Assembly: GCA_037176725.1 (NCBI GenBank)
Contig: JAZBRS010000020.1
Location: forward strand, 54,712,001 to 54,776,000
Length of the DNA: 64,000 nt
Reading direction: 5' to 3'
Source of the DNA: Posidonia oceanica
Lineage: Eukaryota > Streptophyta > Magnoliopsida > Alismatales > Posidoniaceae
The translations under genes and the position numbers were made by a program. This document shows, in pieces, positions 32,111 through 43,400 of this stretch. The notes below the pieces were generated by a model. It worked only from the letters and a program-made list of their open reading frames with translations, did not search any database and was not told the origin of the DNA. Position 1 is the first letter of the stretch, and every line of letters begins with the position of its first letter.

Positions 32111-33238
32111 CTAGAGCTGTCGGACTTCAGCTTCATAATCAGGAGTGCATCCAGTACCTCTCACAGCTGCAACGTCTGTAGATTGGACCCCGTGCTGCAT
32201 CAGACTAGCAAGCTTCTTGGTCGGGGCAGTGGTGCTGAGAGGATAAGTCTGTAGAAGCTCGGGCGCTGTACTGTCAATGAAGGCGCCCTGCTGGAAGCCG
32301 AACTGGCGCATGACCCTGATTGGATGGTACTCTACGCCTGCTGTGAAGCCTGGAAGAATGATCAGCCGCGTGTCACGCGCGCTGAAGAAGATTGTAAATG
32401 GCTCTGCTGCAGAGGGAACGATGCGCCAGATCACAGCGTCGTCAGTCAGTGCTGACAGCCTCTCGTACTCGTCTTTGACGCTCTTGTCTGCTCTGGTACG
32501 GGCGCTGCTGCAGTAAGCTTCGAAAGCATGCACTTGAGGGCGCAGAAGGTCCATCTTTAAGTGCGCGGTCAGCCAGACTTGTATGAATGCTCCGCAACCG
32601 TGGAAGTGGCGGCAGCGATGAGAAATGCGGTCCAGCCCGCAATAAGTCTCTGCCAAGACGACTGGTGCCAGGTCTATGTGCTGGGTCACCACAGCTAGTG
32701 CAATTTCTGCGACCTCGATGGCCACTGTCAGTCGGCCATGAGTAAAGATTAGTTCGCCCAGAAAGCGGATGACGAACCCTCAGAGCCACAGCTCATCTCC
32801 GAGGTCAGCACGCTTGTTCAAGATATCATCAAAGTATGCAAGGCGAAGCATAGGCTCTGGTCCACTGGTGCAGATTAGGTTCTGTTGGCAGGCTTGAGTG
32901 GAGAGCCCAGTCAGTTGGCTCAAGACCCAGAGATATCCGTCGCGCCTCATGAAAACAGGCGGCCCCAAGATCTTTGAAAAGCCGCATATCCGACGCACCT
33001 CTTCCAGTGTAGGTGTCAGCTCAGTTTTGTTGAAACGGAAGACATGGTGCGCCGGCTTCCAGAATCTCGCGGCGGCACACAGAAGGTGGCGGCTGACCTC
33101 CACATCAGTAGCCTTTAGCAGCTTGGTTGGTATGCCCCACAGGCGCAGCTTTTCACAGTCTACTTGAGTGAGCCTGCCGATCCATTCTCGCAGGGTTTCC
33201 GAGCAATGTGCGGGAGTCAGCAGAGTAGGAAAACCCAT
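32111..33238 (-). pseudogene. Extra ORF after integrase (DUF7745/PMD-like), copy 2
   Basis: It starts at ATG 33238 (MGFPTLLTP) and ends with TAG at 32111, about 375 codons with one in-frame TGA at 32780-32782, where copy 1 has CGG (Arg). Conserved blocks are ARFWKPAHHVFRFNKTEL, TPTLEEVRRICGFSK, LAPVVLAETYCGLD, FHGCGAFIQVWL and HPIRVMRQFGFQQ. The last resembles the (D/I)RVMRQFG motif of plant mobile domain proteins, and the ETYR/E motif resembles DUF7745. Its presence at the same place in both copies shows it belongs to the element. The function is unknown. Only one stop separates it from a full-length product. Confidence 0.7.
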
Positions 33239-34734
33239 TATATTTGATTGCAGAAGACAGGCTGATTACTGCAAGGCTTGAAGGTACCTGCTATCAATAA
33301 ACAGTCAGATCTCGCAGGTATGTAATCACTGACAGCAAGCAGAAACTGAGACTGAAAATGTAGTTCCAATATGCATCTAGGCAAAGTGATAACAGAACAT
33401 AGCAATTGAGCACTGATAAGCAAGGGGATTCTGCAGCAGCCTTGCGGACACGGGGGCGAGGGTTGGTAGGAAATCTGGACCAGCGCAGCTTGAGTGTCGT
33501 CGATGTGCCTCTGCTAGGGAGAAGTACTGCCTCAGGACCTGAGCGTGTTGCAGAGCGGAGAGATTGGCGGAAGGGGAGAGGAAAGAAAGAAGATGCATGA
33601 ATGCAAGATGCTAGTGATATGCTTATGAGGATGAATATTATTGGACGAATGAGTATGTTTGAATGGACGGATATGCTTGGGTGAATGGGTATGCTTGGGT
33701 GCCCTCAGCGTACGGAGTGCTTTGGCGCCTGCTGCAGAGGAAGGGAGTGGTCCTTGACTCACTGGGCCCTACTCAGACTCTCGGCTTATTGGTGGCGCTC
33801 CGGAACAGGTTGTTGGCATTATACAGGTGGTGATATGGTGAGGACAGGCTACTGGCTGCACTCTCAGGACCTACACCTATTCTTTCAGCTCTCTTTTTTT
33901 GAAAGGTTTCTCCCTCATAGGTATGCAGTCTTTCTCTGCCCCTAGCTAGGAGAAGGTATGTGTTTGCTCTTGGGAGGATGTGGTAGACCCCTTTTTCAGG
34001 CTTGACATGCTGGGGATCTCTAGTAAAGTATGGGGGATAATGGTGCCTGTATTTTTTGGGCTACCTTTGCCCTTTTCTTCTTCTCCCCTTTTTTTGTTTT
34101 GCTTGCTTTTCTCCTTTTTTTTTGTTTTTGTTTTTGTTCTATCTCTTTTTTTCTTTTTTCTTTTTCTTTTTTTTTTTTTTGCTTGATCTTTTCCCTTTTT
34201 TTTTCAGGCTTTTGCTATCCCCATTCTGGTGGCAAAAGAAGGGTGCTTGAATTGTAATGGATTTAGGCTTTGGGTCTGCTGTGTGATGGGTAGAAGGAGC
34301 AGGGTTAGACTGCACACCCCTATCTCTAGGGCCGGCTTCTGTCTTCGTCTTCTGTTCCTTAGATGTGCCCAAACCTAGATGTCTATTCTCACTTTTTTCA
34401 AGCTCACAACCTAACATTTTTTCTCCCTCAGAGGTGTATGTCCTTGCGAGATTGGGCAGTTCGCCTGTCCTTATTGGTGGTGGCTCCCTCACTTGCTAAG
34501 ACATCTAAGTAGTGCCAGGTGAGGCAGGGTGACTCTTTCTAGAGCAGGCAAGCACTTCCGGTTGTCATCATCGGGCAGAAGATGCGATGTTTGAGAGGAT
34601 GACGATGATAATTTGAAAAGAAAGAATGCAAGAGTTGAAAGGATGACGATGATGATTTGAAGTAGAATTGAAGCAAGAAGACGAGAATGCAAGTGCAGGT
34701 GGGAGAAGGGCGTCTGCAACGGGGCCGCTTTCGG
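33239..34734 (-). other. Spacer between IN and the extra ORF (copy 2)
   Basis: No gene is recognised. A pyrimidine/T-rich tract (34072-34206 on plus, hence A/G-rich in the element sense) is low complexity. The segment 34270-34490 is alignable with copy 1 at about 12050-12290. Confidence 0.5.
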
Positions 34735-35340
34735 CTACTGATAGTATTTCTTCAGATAGCAGAGGTTAACGGGCTCAAACTGTTCGACATGGTCCATATC
34801 CTCAAGGGTTACAGCGCCTCCCGAAAAGATCTGCTTGACCACAAAGGGGCCACGCCAATTGGGTCGGAATTTCCCTCGACCGTCAGGCAAATGAATGGCG
34901 CGCAAGACAAGGTCCCCTGGCTGGAAGCTTCTGGGCTGGACCTTCTTCAAGAATGCTCTGGCCATCCGCTTCTGATAGCAGCGAGCGTTATGCATGGCTT
35001 GCAATCTGTGCTCATCAATCAAGTTTAGTTGGACGCAGCGGTCTTCGACCCATTCTGCTCCTTCCAACTCAGCTTCCCGCAGGATCCACAGAGAGGGGAT
35101 TTCCACTTCAACAGGTAACACCGCTTCCATGCCGTACACCAGAGAGTACGGGGTGGCTCCTGTAGAGGTCCGGATTGATGTCCTGTACGCCCAGAGTGCG
35201 TACGGGAGCTTGTCGTGCCAATTCTTGTGGATTTCTGCCATTTTCTTTAGGATCTTGACAATGTTCTTGTTTGCAGATTCCACTGCTCCGTTCATCTGAG
35301 GCCGATAGGGCGAGGATCGATGGTGCTTGATCTTGAGACT
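34735..35340 (-). pseudogene. Integrase C-terminal half (copy 2)
   Basis: The frame continues directly after the TAA at 35341-35343: SSPYRPQMNGAVESANKN holds the catalytic Glu of the D-D-35-E triad. It is followed by W-x-DKLPYALWAYRTS, TPYSLVYGMEAVLPVE and the C-terminal GDLVLRAIHL and WRGPFVVKQIFSGGAV, ending CYLKKYYQ and a stop at 34735. No chromodomain follows, as expected in the Tat lineage. Integrase inserts the DNA copy into the genome. Without readthrough of the TAA the Glu is not joined to the rest of the enzyme. Confidence 0.85.
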
Positions 35341-36765
35341 TTACAAGTATTCTTCGATCCTTTTGGCAATGAAGTTTGAGCCGTTATCAGAGACGACAGA
35401 GTGCGGGACCCCATATCGGGCAACAATATTGTTTCTGATAATTTTTTCTATTGCCGCAGCGGTGACTGTCCTGTAAGAGGCTGCTTCCACCCACTTGGTA
35501 AAGTAATCAATCGCCACCAGAATGTAACGATGACCATTTGAAGCAGCAGGGTGGATGGCGCCAATGACATCGATCCCCCAGATGGAGAAAGGCCATGGCG
35601 AAGACATGTTGTGTAGCTGATGTGGAGGGGCCTTGATGAAGTTACCATGGATTTGACAATTGTGGCATCTACGCACGAACCGGCAGCAGTCGGCTTCCAT
35701 GGTCTGCCAGAAATAACCTTGCAGCATGATCTTCTTGGCCAGGAGGACGCCGTTCATGTGCGGCCCACAGGTCCCCGCATGCACTTGAAGCATTAGCGTG
35801 TCAGCCTCCGATTTGTTCAGGCAGCGCAGTAGCATCTGATTGTATGACCTTCTGTACAGCTGTCCGGCCCCTAGCACATACTTTGACGCCAGACGCGCCA
35901 AAGTCCTCTTGTCCGCTGCCGTGGTATCAGGGGGAAAGCTACCAGACTCCAGGAAGGATTTTATGTCTTGATACCAGGGCTGCCCCTCTGCGGGATCCGC
36001 TTCCTCTATGCTCATGCAGTATGCAGGCTGTTCAATGCGAGTGACTGATACATCCACAGTGCTGTCTTCTGAAATGGTGAGCCAGGATGCCAGAGTTGCT
36101 AGTGCGTCTGCATACGCGTTCTTTGCTCTGTTCAGGTACGTGAAGCGGATGCTCTTGAATTCTTCCATCAGCCTCAGCAGGTGTTCGTGATATGGCACAA
36201 GCTTGGGATCTTTTGTCTTCCAATCGCCGTTCACTTGAGAAATCACCAGCATGGCATCGCCGTGCACATGCAGCTTCTGCGCCTCATGCTCGAGGGCGAC
36301 TTTCAACCCCAGGATGCACGCTTCGTACTCTGCTTCGTTGTTTGTGCAGGTGAAAGTCAGCTTCCTTGCGAAAGGAGTCATCTGTCCTTGGGGCGTGGTC
36401 AGCACTGCGCCTACGCCTCGACCCTTCTTGTTGACTGCACCATCAAAGTAGAGCTGCCATTCCTCTGCTTCTTCAGGATCTTTCTGCTCAGAGTCCTCCA
36501 TTGCAAAAAGAATGTCTTCATCAAGGAACTGCGTCTGGAGGGGTTGGTATTCAGGCAGAGGGAGGTCAGCAAGATGGTCTGCCATTGCTTGACCCTTCAT
36601 GGACTTCTGTGTGACAAAGGTGATGTCGTACTGGGACAATAACACTTGCCACTTGGCACATCTGCCCACCATGGCCGGCTTCTGAAAGAGGAATTTGATG
36701 GGATCATGCCGGCATAAGAGCTGCACTGGGTAGGCCATCAAGTAGTGCCTCAGCTTCTGTGCAGC
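35341..36765 (-). CDS. pol: Pol: end of RNase H, aRNH and integrase N-terminal part (copy 2)
   Basis: Open from just after the TAG at 36766-36768 to the TAA at 35341-35343. It carries the end of the RT-linked RNase H (QYDITFVTQKSMKGQAMADHL). The second RNase H follows: YFDGAVNKKGRGVG, NNEAEYEA, HGDAMLVI, NAYADALATLASW (D-E-D-D). Then come the integrase zinc region (HAGTCGPHMNG...CHNCQIHGN) and core (WGIDVIGAIHP, SDNGSNF). Two RNase H domains in a row identify the Tat lineage. The frame is the same as that of the flanking segments, so the stops are the only interruptions. Confidence 0.85.
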   Translation of the reverse strand, partial: AAQKLRHYLMAYPVQLLCRHDPIKFLFQKPAMVGRCAKWQVLLSQYDITFVTQKSMKGQAMADHLADLPLPEYQPLQTQFLDEDILFAMEDSEQKDPEEAEEWQLYFDGAVNKKGRGVGAVLTTPQGQMTPFARKLTFTCTNNEAEYEACILGLKVALEHEAQKLHVHGDAMLVISQVNGDWKTKDPKLVPYHEHLLRLMEEFKSIRFTYLNRAKNAYADALATLASWLTISEDSTVDVSVTRIEQPAYCMSIEEADPAEGQPWYQDIKSFLESGSFPPDTTAADKRTLARLASKYVLGAGQLYRRSYNQMLLRCLNKSEADTLMLQVHAGTCGPHMNGVLLAKKIMLQGYFWQTMEADCCRFVRRCHNCQIHGNFIKAPPHQLHNMSSPWPFSIWGIDVIGAIHPAASNGHRYILVAIDYFTKWVEAASYRTVTAAAIEKIIRNNIVARYGVPHSVVSDNGSNFIAKRIEEYL

Positions 36766-38045
36766 CTAGACAAGTGACAAGCAAGTCTTCTCTAGTGTAC
36801 TGTACCTGGCTTTGCATTCATTAAATTTCTTGCTCAGGTAGTAGATCGCGCGCTCCTTTCTACCAGATTCGTCATGTTGGCCCAAGACGGCGCCCATGGA
36901 ATGCTGCGTGGTAGAAAGGTAGAGAAGCAAAGGTCTCCCTGGCGTAGGCGGGACCAGGACAGGAGGCTTGATCAATAGCTGCTTGATCTTGGCAAATGCA
37001 GCTTGACACTCCTCGCTCCAGTGAATCTGCGCATTCTTCTTCAAGAGCTTGAATATGGATTCACAGATGGGCGTAAGCTGTGCAATGAAGCGACTGATAT
37101 ATTGTAAACGCCCAAGCAGACTTCTGACTTCTTTTTCAGTCCTGGGGGGTGGCATGTCCACGATGGCTTGTGCTTTCAACGGGTCCACCTCAATCCCCCT
37201 TTGGCTAACAATGTAGCCGAGTAATTTGCCAGAAGATACCCCAAATACGCACTTCTTGGGATTCAAGCGCAGCTTGTACTTCCGTAGACGGTCAAAGAGC
37301 TTTCTGAGACAGGCAAGATGATCCTGGGGCTCTTTGGTTTTGGCAATCATATCGTCTACATAGACCTCCACTTCTTGGTGCATGAGGTCGTGGAATAGCG
37401 CAGTCATGGCCCTCTGATAGGTTGCACCAGCATTCTTCAGGCCGAACGGCATGACTTGGTAGCAGAAGACTCCCCAAGGGGTGATGAATGAAGTCTTTTC
37501 CATGTCTTCTTCTGCCATCTTGATCTGATTGTATCCAGAGAAGCCATCCATGAAGGTGAGCATTTTGTGGCCCGCTGTATTGTCGACTAGGACGTCAATG
37601 TGGGGCAATGGAAAGTCGTCCTTGGGACTCGCCTTGTTCAGGTCCCTGTAGTCGATGCAGATTCGGATTCGGCCATCCTTCTTGGGCACAGGTACAATGT
37701 TTGCCAGCCATTCAGGATAAAGAACGACCTTCAGAAAGTTGACTCCCAGCTGCTTCATTATCTCTTCTTTGATCATGAGCAGCCACTGCGGTCGCCATCT
37801 TCTTAGCTTCTGCTTTACTGGCTTGGCATCTGGATTTAATGGCAGATTGTGCACCACTATCTCTATGTCAAGGCCGACCATATCTTCATAACTCCAGGCG
37901 AAGACATCCGCATATTCTTTCAGGAATGTGATGAATTCAGCTCGAGCCTGGGCGGACAGCTGGGCACTGATGCAAACTTCTCGGACTTCCTTAGCTGTGC
38001 CAATGTTAACAACCTCCGTTTCTTCTTCAACATGGAGGTTGGGGC
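36766..38045 (-). CDS. pol: Pol: reverse transcriptase and start of RNase H (copy 2)
   Basis: The RT frame can be read from NLHVEEETEVVNIG (about 38043) through MVGLDIEIVVH (37881). RT blocks are KPVKQKLRRWRP, CIDYRDLNKASPKDDFPLP, FMDGFSGYNQI, MPFGLKNAGATYQRAM, YVDDMIAK (catalytic YVDD at 37351-37362) and LLGYIVSQRGIEVDPLKA. All key residues are present, unlike copy 1. The frame ends at TAG 36766-36768 after CLSLV, where Trp is usual; copy 1 has TAG there too. It copies element RNA into DNA in cytoplasmic particles. Confidence 0.9.
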
Positions 38046-40439
38046 CTGCCGGAACTCAGGCGAAGGTTCGTCAGTCTCTTCCATGCCCGCATCATCCTCT
38101 TCTCCATAAGCAACAAGTTCTGAGAGGATCTCTTTCTCAAAAGAGGGACTTGTGATGTCGAAAGAGTGCATGTGTTCTGCTGCTTGGCCCTGGTGACGCT
38201 TCAGGATGGTCACGCTTACTCGAGTATTCTTGTAGCCTCGGTGCACGACCCCCGTCCCAGCATCTCCTTCTGTTGTTTGCTCTGGCCTGACTGACTCTGC
38301 TGAGTGCTCTGCTGATTCTGCTGAGGGCTCAACTGACTCTGCTGCTGACACTGCTGACTGCTCTGCCGACTGTGCTGCTGAGGCATTCTGCTCTGCTGCT
38401 GCTGCATCTACTGCTGATGCTCCCCCCTCTGGGTCTTCTAGTGTGCTCGTGGAGGATATGCCGGACTGGCGGCTGATCTGGTTACTGCCGCTCGATGCAT
38501 TGCTCCGGTGAGGCATGGGTTGCACAAACCACCTAGACCCACCTTCTGGTTGAAGAGTGATGAGCTCATCTGGTCTAGGGGAGTCCGGCGCTGCTGAGTC
38601 TTCTAGGACCATGATAGAAGCATGGTCCTCTTGCAGAGGAGGATCCGTAACTACGGCTTTTCCTTTCCTTTCTGCAGCTTGATGGTCTGCCAGGTCTTCT
38701 GCTATCGACTTGATCTGTTCTTGATAAAGCAATTCTAAGTCAGACATCCAAGAATCGACCTGGGCTTCTATCGCCACTCCTTCTTCTTCATCTGAGGGGG
38801 AGTCGACGTAGTAGGCGCCGGGGGCCTGCGGCACCGGCCCGGCTGCAAGATGGATCGCCGCCCTTGGAGTCTGCATGATCTGGTTCACGGGCGCGTCCGC
38901 TGATGGCAATTCAGATGTAGAAGGCCCAAATAGACAGGCCAGCGGTGCTACTGATGAATAAGCTTCCAGGGTCACTGTCGGAGAGTAAGCAGGGGTGCTC
39001 TTTGGAGGGCTCAAGGGCCCGGAGGATGTAGTGCTCAGTTGGCCTTTTGTATCGGGCCGTAACTGAGAGAGCGCAGCTTCTGACGCCATAGGGTCTTGCC
39101 ATGAGAGCTGCTGTTGGTTGTCAGGAGAATGCGGAGCGGACTGCGCCAGCTGCATTCCTGAAGATGATGCTGAAGGAGCGGGCTGGGCCACGCTGCTGAC
39201 TGAGTTGATAGACTGCCCCTCCAGAGATGGGGGCAGTGGCACTGATGTGTCTGTGACCGCTGGTAGCATGCTTGGTTCTGCCAAGAGGAGTGTCTCTGAC
39301 TCCTGCACTGCTGCTGACTGTTCTTGGAGAACTGGTGTGGCTGCTGAAGGATGAGAACTTGCATCTGCCACAGGGCCTGCTGAGCTGCCTACTGTTTCTG
39401 CCAGAGGGGGAGCTAAATAAACTGACTGTGGGGCCTCTGCTCTGACCACCATTTCTGCTGAGTTGATTGGGACTGCCTTTGTTGCATCAGACTGCTCCTC
39501 ATCCGAGTAGTAGTCCTCAATACACACCCAATCCTCTGCCGGCGCTGTGGCTTGGTAGTCGGTTGATCCCAGAATTCCTGCACTGGTAAAGTTAGTGAGG
39601 TCTTTGGGGATGGCTGGCGCACGATCTTTGAGCTGGAAGCAGTGATCTTCGTTGAGCTTTGGTTCGTAGCCGAGGCCTTCAGACTTCCTTCGCTCCACCG
39701 CTACGATCGGCTCCGCGATCCCTTGGCCGTGACGCCCGAGTGGCGTACCCTTTATGTAACCCCACCTGTGACATACATTCTCGACCATTCGAAAGGGGTT
39801 GCTGTGAACGGTCAAGGAGTTGACACGTTCAAGATCAGGAACGAAGTTAACTGGCTCACACCGGTTAACGCGATAGAGGGCTTCAGAAGTCTCGGGGTCA
39901 AACGGGATGGATTGCGAAGACACGGGAGAGACTGCTTCAAACCGCTCCTTCTCAAAGTTCTCCGCCATGATGACAATGACATCATCACCACGACGGTACT
40001 TTATCATTCGATGGAGGGTCGAAGGAAGGACCTGATGCTTGTGGAGCCAAGGGCGCCCAAGCAGAAGATTGAAGTTAGGCTTCAAGTCGACGACATAGAA
40101 TTCTACGTCGAAGACGACCGGACCGATAGCCAGAGGGATAACCAGAATCCCTAGAGCGTCATGGTGAGTGTTGTCAAAAGCAGTCATTCCCTTCACGGCT
40201 GGCGTGATATCCTCGGCTTTGAATCCGAGCTTGGTTGCTGTACGCAAGGGGCAGACGTTAAGGCCTGACCTGTTATCAACTAGTGTTAAGGGAATGCGAA
40301 AGTTTTTGAACTGCACCGTGACGAATAGGGGCTGGTTGTGATTAATCCCTGCCAGAGGCAGCTCATCACTCGTAAAAGAGATGACCTGGGGCTCCGCGAT
40401 TAACCCAACCATGCTCTCCAAGGCAGAAGGCTCAATGGA
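37920..40439 (-). CDS. pol: Pol: aspartic protease and long PR-RT spacer (copy 2)
   Basis: This follows gag in the same frame after the UAG at 40440-40442. The protease contains LTLVDNRSGLNVCP (about 40256-40285): the family DNG is DNR here (AGG at 40269-40271), which should damage the active-site loop; copy 1 keeps DNG. NLLLGRPWLHKHQ follows, a typical protease C-terminal motif. Then comes a roughly 550-residue spacer rich in Ser, Ala, Pro and Glu, with an Ala/Ser/Glu/Gln low-complexity run (about 38280-38420). Relative to copy 1, about 19 bases are missing near 38048, so the frame leaves that of RT and ends at 37920. In Ogre elements an intron lies between PR and RT; CAG|G at about 38052 could be an acceptor, but this is unproved. 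Confidence 0.75.
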   Translation of the reverse strand, partial: SIEPSALESMVGLIAEPQVISFTSDELPLAGINHNQPLFVTVQFKNFRIPLTLVDNRSGLNVCPLRTATKLGFKAEDITPAVKGMTAFDNTHHDALGILVIPLAIGPVVFDVEFYVVDLKPNFNLLLGRPWLHKHQVLPSTLHRMIKYRRGDDVIVIMAENFEKERFEAVSPVSSQSIPFDPETSEALYRVNRCEPVNFVPDLERVNSLTVHSNPFRMVENVCHRWGYIKGTPLGRHGQGIAEPIVAVERRKSEGLGYEPKLNEDHCFQLKDRAPAIPKDLTNFTSAGILGSTDYQATAPAEDWVCIEDYYSDEEQSDATKAVPINSAEMVVRAEAPQSVYLAPPLAETVGSSAGPVADASSHPSAATPVLQEQSAAVQESETLLLAEPSMLPAVTDTSVPLPPSLEGQSINSVSSVAQPAPSASSSGMQLAQSAPHSPDNQQQLSWQDPMASEAALSQLRPDTKGQLSTTSSGPLSPPKSTPAYSPTVTLEAYSSVAPLACLFGPSTSELPSADAPVNQIMQTPRAAIHLAAGPVPQAPGAYYVDSPSDEEEGVAIEAQVDSWMSDLELLYQEQIKSIAEDLADHQAAERKGKAVVTDPPLQEDHASIMVLEDSAAPDSPRPDELITLQPEGGSRWFVQPMPHRSNASSGSNQISRQSGISSTSTLEDPEGGASAVDAAAAEQNASAAQSAEQSAVSAAESVEPSAESAEHSAESVRPEQTTEGDAGTGVVHRGYKNTRVSVTILKRHQGQAAEHMHSFDITSPSFEKEILSELVAYGEEDDAGMEETDEPSPEFRQAPTSMLKKKRRLLTLAQLRKSEKFASVPSCPPRLELNSSHS

Positions 40440-43400
40440 CTAGGACACACAAGCAGCCTGGAACACGCGAAGAAAAGCCTCGCGGTGCTCGGCAGAAGTG
40501 TGGATCAAATCCCAGATGGAGATGTCGGCTTTGACCTTCTTAAGCTGGGAGGTTAGGTCTACTTTAGGTTGGCTTCTCCTAGCAGCTGGAGGGGTGATTC
40601 TAGCAGGTTCTGCAGGGGTGGTGACAGGAAGCTGGGTTACTACAGGTTGGCTAGGGATTTGGCTAACTACAGGCTGATCCGGGGTTGGATCTGCTAAGGG
40701 TTGGCCTGAGGGTGGGGGTATAACAGGTCCAGGGTGAGTTGGCCTAGTTGCCGGTGCTGGGGGCCTATAAACCCTCCCCGATCGCGTTACTTCCGCGCAC
40801 ATTTCTGTGGCGTAGCTGTAAGGAATGCGATGGGTGTTCAGGGTCAAATCAATGACGACTGGAGCATGTGCTGCAAGCACAGGAGGGGTTACAGGGGGAC
40901 CTACAGGATGTCGAGGTCTATCTAGTGGGTATGGTTGTTGGGGTGGGAAGGCTGGGGCAGGTTGAGGTCTGCCTAGAAGGTGTAGCTGAGGTCGCCCTAA
41001 AAGGTGGATGGGAGGACTAGGCTGGGCTCTGGCTAAGAGGTGTACAGGGGATTGAGCCTGAGGGAGCACGGTGGGGGGCGCGAGAGGGCGCTCCGGCCTA
41101 GCACGCGGTCGGATCAAATGGATTCCCGACTCAGAGCCGGCAACTACCGCAAGATAGAGACTGACTGGGAAAGGCTCAGAGATGTCAGAGATAAGATCAG
41201 AAGGGTCCACTACAGAAGTAGCAGGCCTAAAAGGAAAGACAGAGTGGATGCCTGAGGTTCCCGCCCCTCCCGGATAAGAGTGCTCCGGTAAAGGTTGGCG
41301 GACGATGCCAGAATGCGAGGGAACAGCTGGAGATGCAGATGCATGAGTGCGTGCTTGAGTGGATGCCTCGTGCGTGTCGATCACAATCGTTCCCGATTCG
41401 ATGAAGTCCTGAATTGCGTTCCGCAGGGAGAAGCAATTGTCCGTCGAATGCCCGACGCTTCGATGGAAATTGCAGAAGAGGTCCGGCCTAAACCAATGCG
41501 GCAGAGGGCTTGGCGGCGGACGAACCTCCGGGAACTTCAGGAGCGATGCCACCTTTGGCAGGATGACCGTGAGTGGTTCCACCAGTGGGGTGAAATTCCT
41601 CCTCTCAGCGGGTGGTCTTCTTTGCCTTGGGTGCGAGCCTTGCTGGACCGGTGCGGCAGGATAGACCGGTCTAGCGGTGGTAGTGATGTGCGGTGTGTGC
41701 GGGTTTCTAGGTGCAGGAGCGTACACCATCTGAGCTGGGGCAGGCCGAGACGGCAAGCGAACAGGCACAGCAGGAGAATCGACGAATGCAACAGCGGGTT
41801 TCGGCGAATCCTTCCTCTTCGGGCGGTTGTTGTTGCTGCCGCTGTTGTTGCTGTTGGAGGCGCTGCTGTTGGCACTGTTGCTGCTGATCACTGCCTGCTT
41901 AGCGAACGCAGAGAGAGCTGGGAAGTTGCCACTCCGCAAAGAACTCTCCACGCGCGCTCCAGCTCTGATGAGTGCCGCAAAAGTAGTGACTGGCTGAATG
42001 CTAAGCAAAGCTCCGAGAGACGGCTGCGCCCCTTTGATGACGATCTCGATAGATTCCTCGTCAGAGGGTCTATCTCGAACCTGAGAGGCAAGGGCGCGCC
42101 AGCTGCCGACGTACTCCCCGAACGGCTCGCCAAAATTCTGCTTGATGGCGATCAAGTCCGCCCTCTTTAGGACAAGATCGAGGTTGAAGGAGTATTGCTC
42201 CAGGAACGCCTGGCTGAGGTCGTTCCAAGTCTTGATGGCTGACATATCGAGTGATGTGAACCACTTGAGTGCCGGCCCGGTCAAACTCTTCTGGAACAAG
42301 CAGATCAGCAACCTCTCGTCAGCCTGAAGCTGAGCGAGATCACTGCAATATGCCTTCAGGTGCGCTACAGGGTAGCCCCTACCATTATACTTCTCGAAGT
42401 CCGGGATTTTGAACTTCGGAGGGAGTACCGCCTCTGGAAAGCAACAGAGGTCCCGGAACTGGTAGGTCTGGTGCTCAGTACCCTGCACTAGTCGTAGTGC
42501 CTTCTCCAAGACGTCCATCCGGTTATTGATGGGGTTTGGGATTGCTGCTGTAGGAGAGGGATCAGCAGGGGTAGCGAGCACATACGCCGAATGGGTCGCA
42601 CCTAAGTGCTCCTCCGGATCTACCATAGCGTCGCCTGGTGGAGCAACGGGATGGCCGACGTATCCGTGCTGGGGGACAGTGTATGCAGGAGTGTATGCAG
42701 GATGCTGGACTTGGTGAAGAGGAGAAGAATAAATGCCATGTTGTGCTGGGATAGGGGGAGGATGACGGAGCGCCAGTTGCTGTACGGGCAGGGTGCCAGA
42801 TAGCGAGCCAGTGAGGTACTGGGCTCCAGCCGGTCCAAAGGATTGACCACCAGAAGGAAATGGAGCATGCTGTGCCAAGTATTGTGCAGGAGGCGGCAGA
42901 CGGGCCCCCATCGTCGGAACCGTGAGCAGTTGCGACGATGGTCGAGGCGGAGGTGCAGAGGTTGATGCATGAAATGCAGGAACTGGCCTTGGAGGAACCT
43001 CAGGGACAGCAGAGACAGGAGAAGGACGAACTGATAGAGCCATGCCCTGCAGTCTCTGGGCAAGCTCCATCAGGTGCTGGTACTGTGCCTCGGGCGTCTC
43101 ACCAGTGGGGACGCTGAAGTGCAGTGCCGGCGAAGGCTGAGAAACAAGGGGCACGGACACAAACTGTCCGGGAGGGAAGGATTCTACAGCAAAGGTCGCA
43201 GCAGTGGTGGAAGGGATGTCGAAAGCGACGTATCCTTGGGACGGAGGGGGCAGTGGCGTCTCCGGAACGCGAGTAACGGTCATCAAGATAGACTCGGCGA
43301 CTGGATCCGGAGGAAGGGAGGCTTGCCACTGTCCCGGGGTGTACTGAGAACCTAGAGACGTCAGAGGAGGAAACCCTGGCGTCGGAGGGGGAACAAGGGG

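Noticed and set aside
34072..34206. T-rich tract as the element's PPT
   Set aside because: It is 6 kb from the LTR; the AGGGAGGGGCATC tract directly at the LTR is the better PPT.
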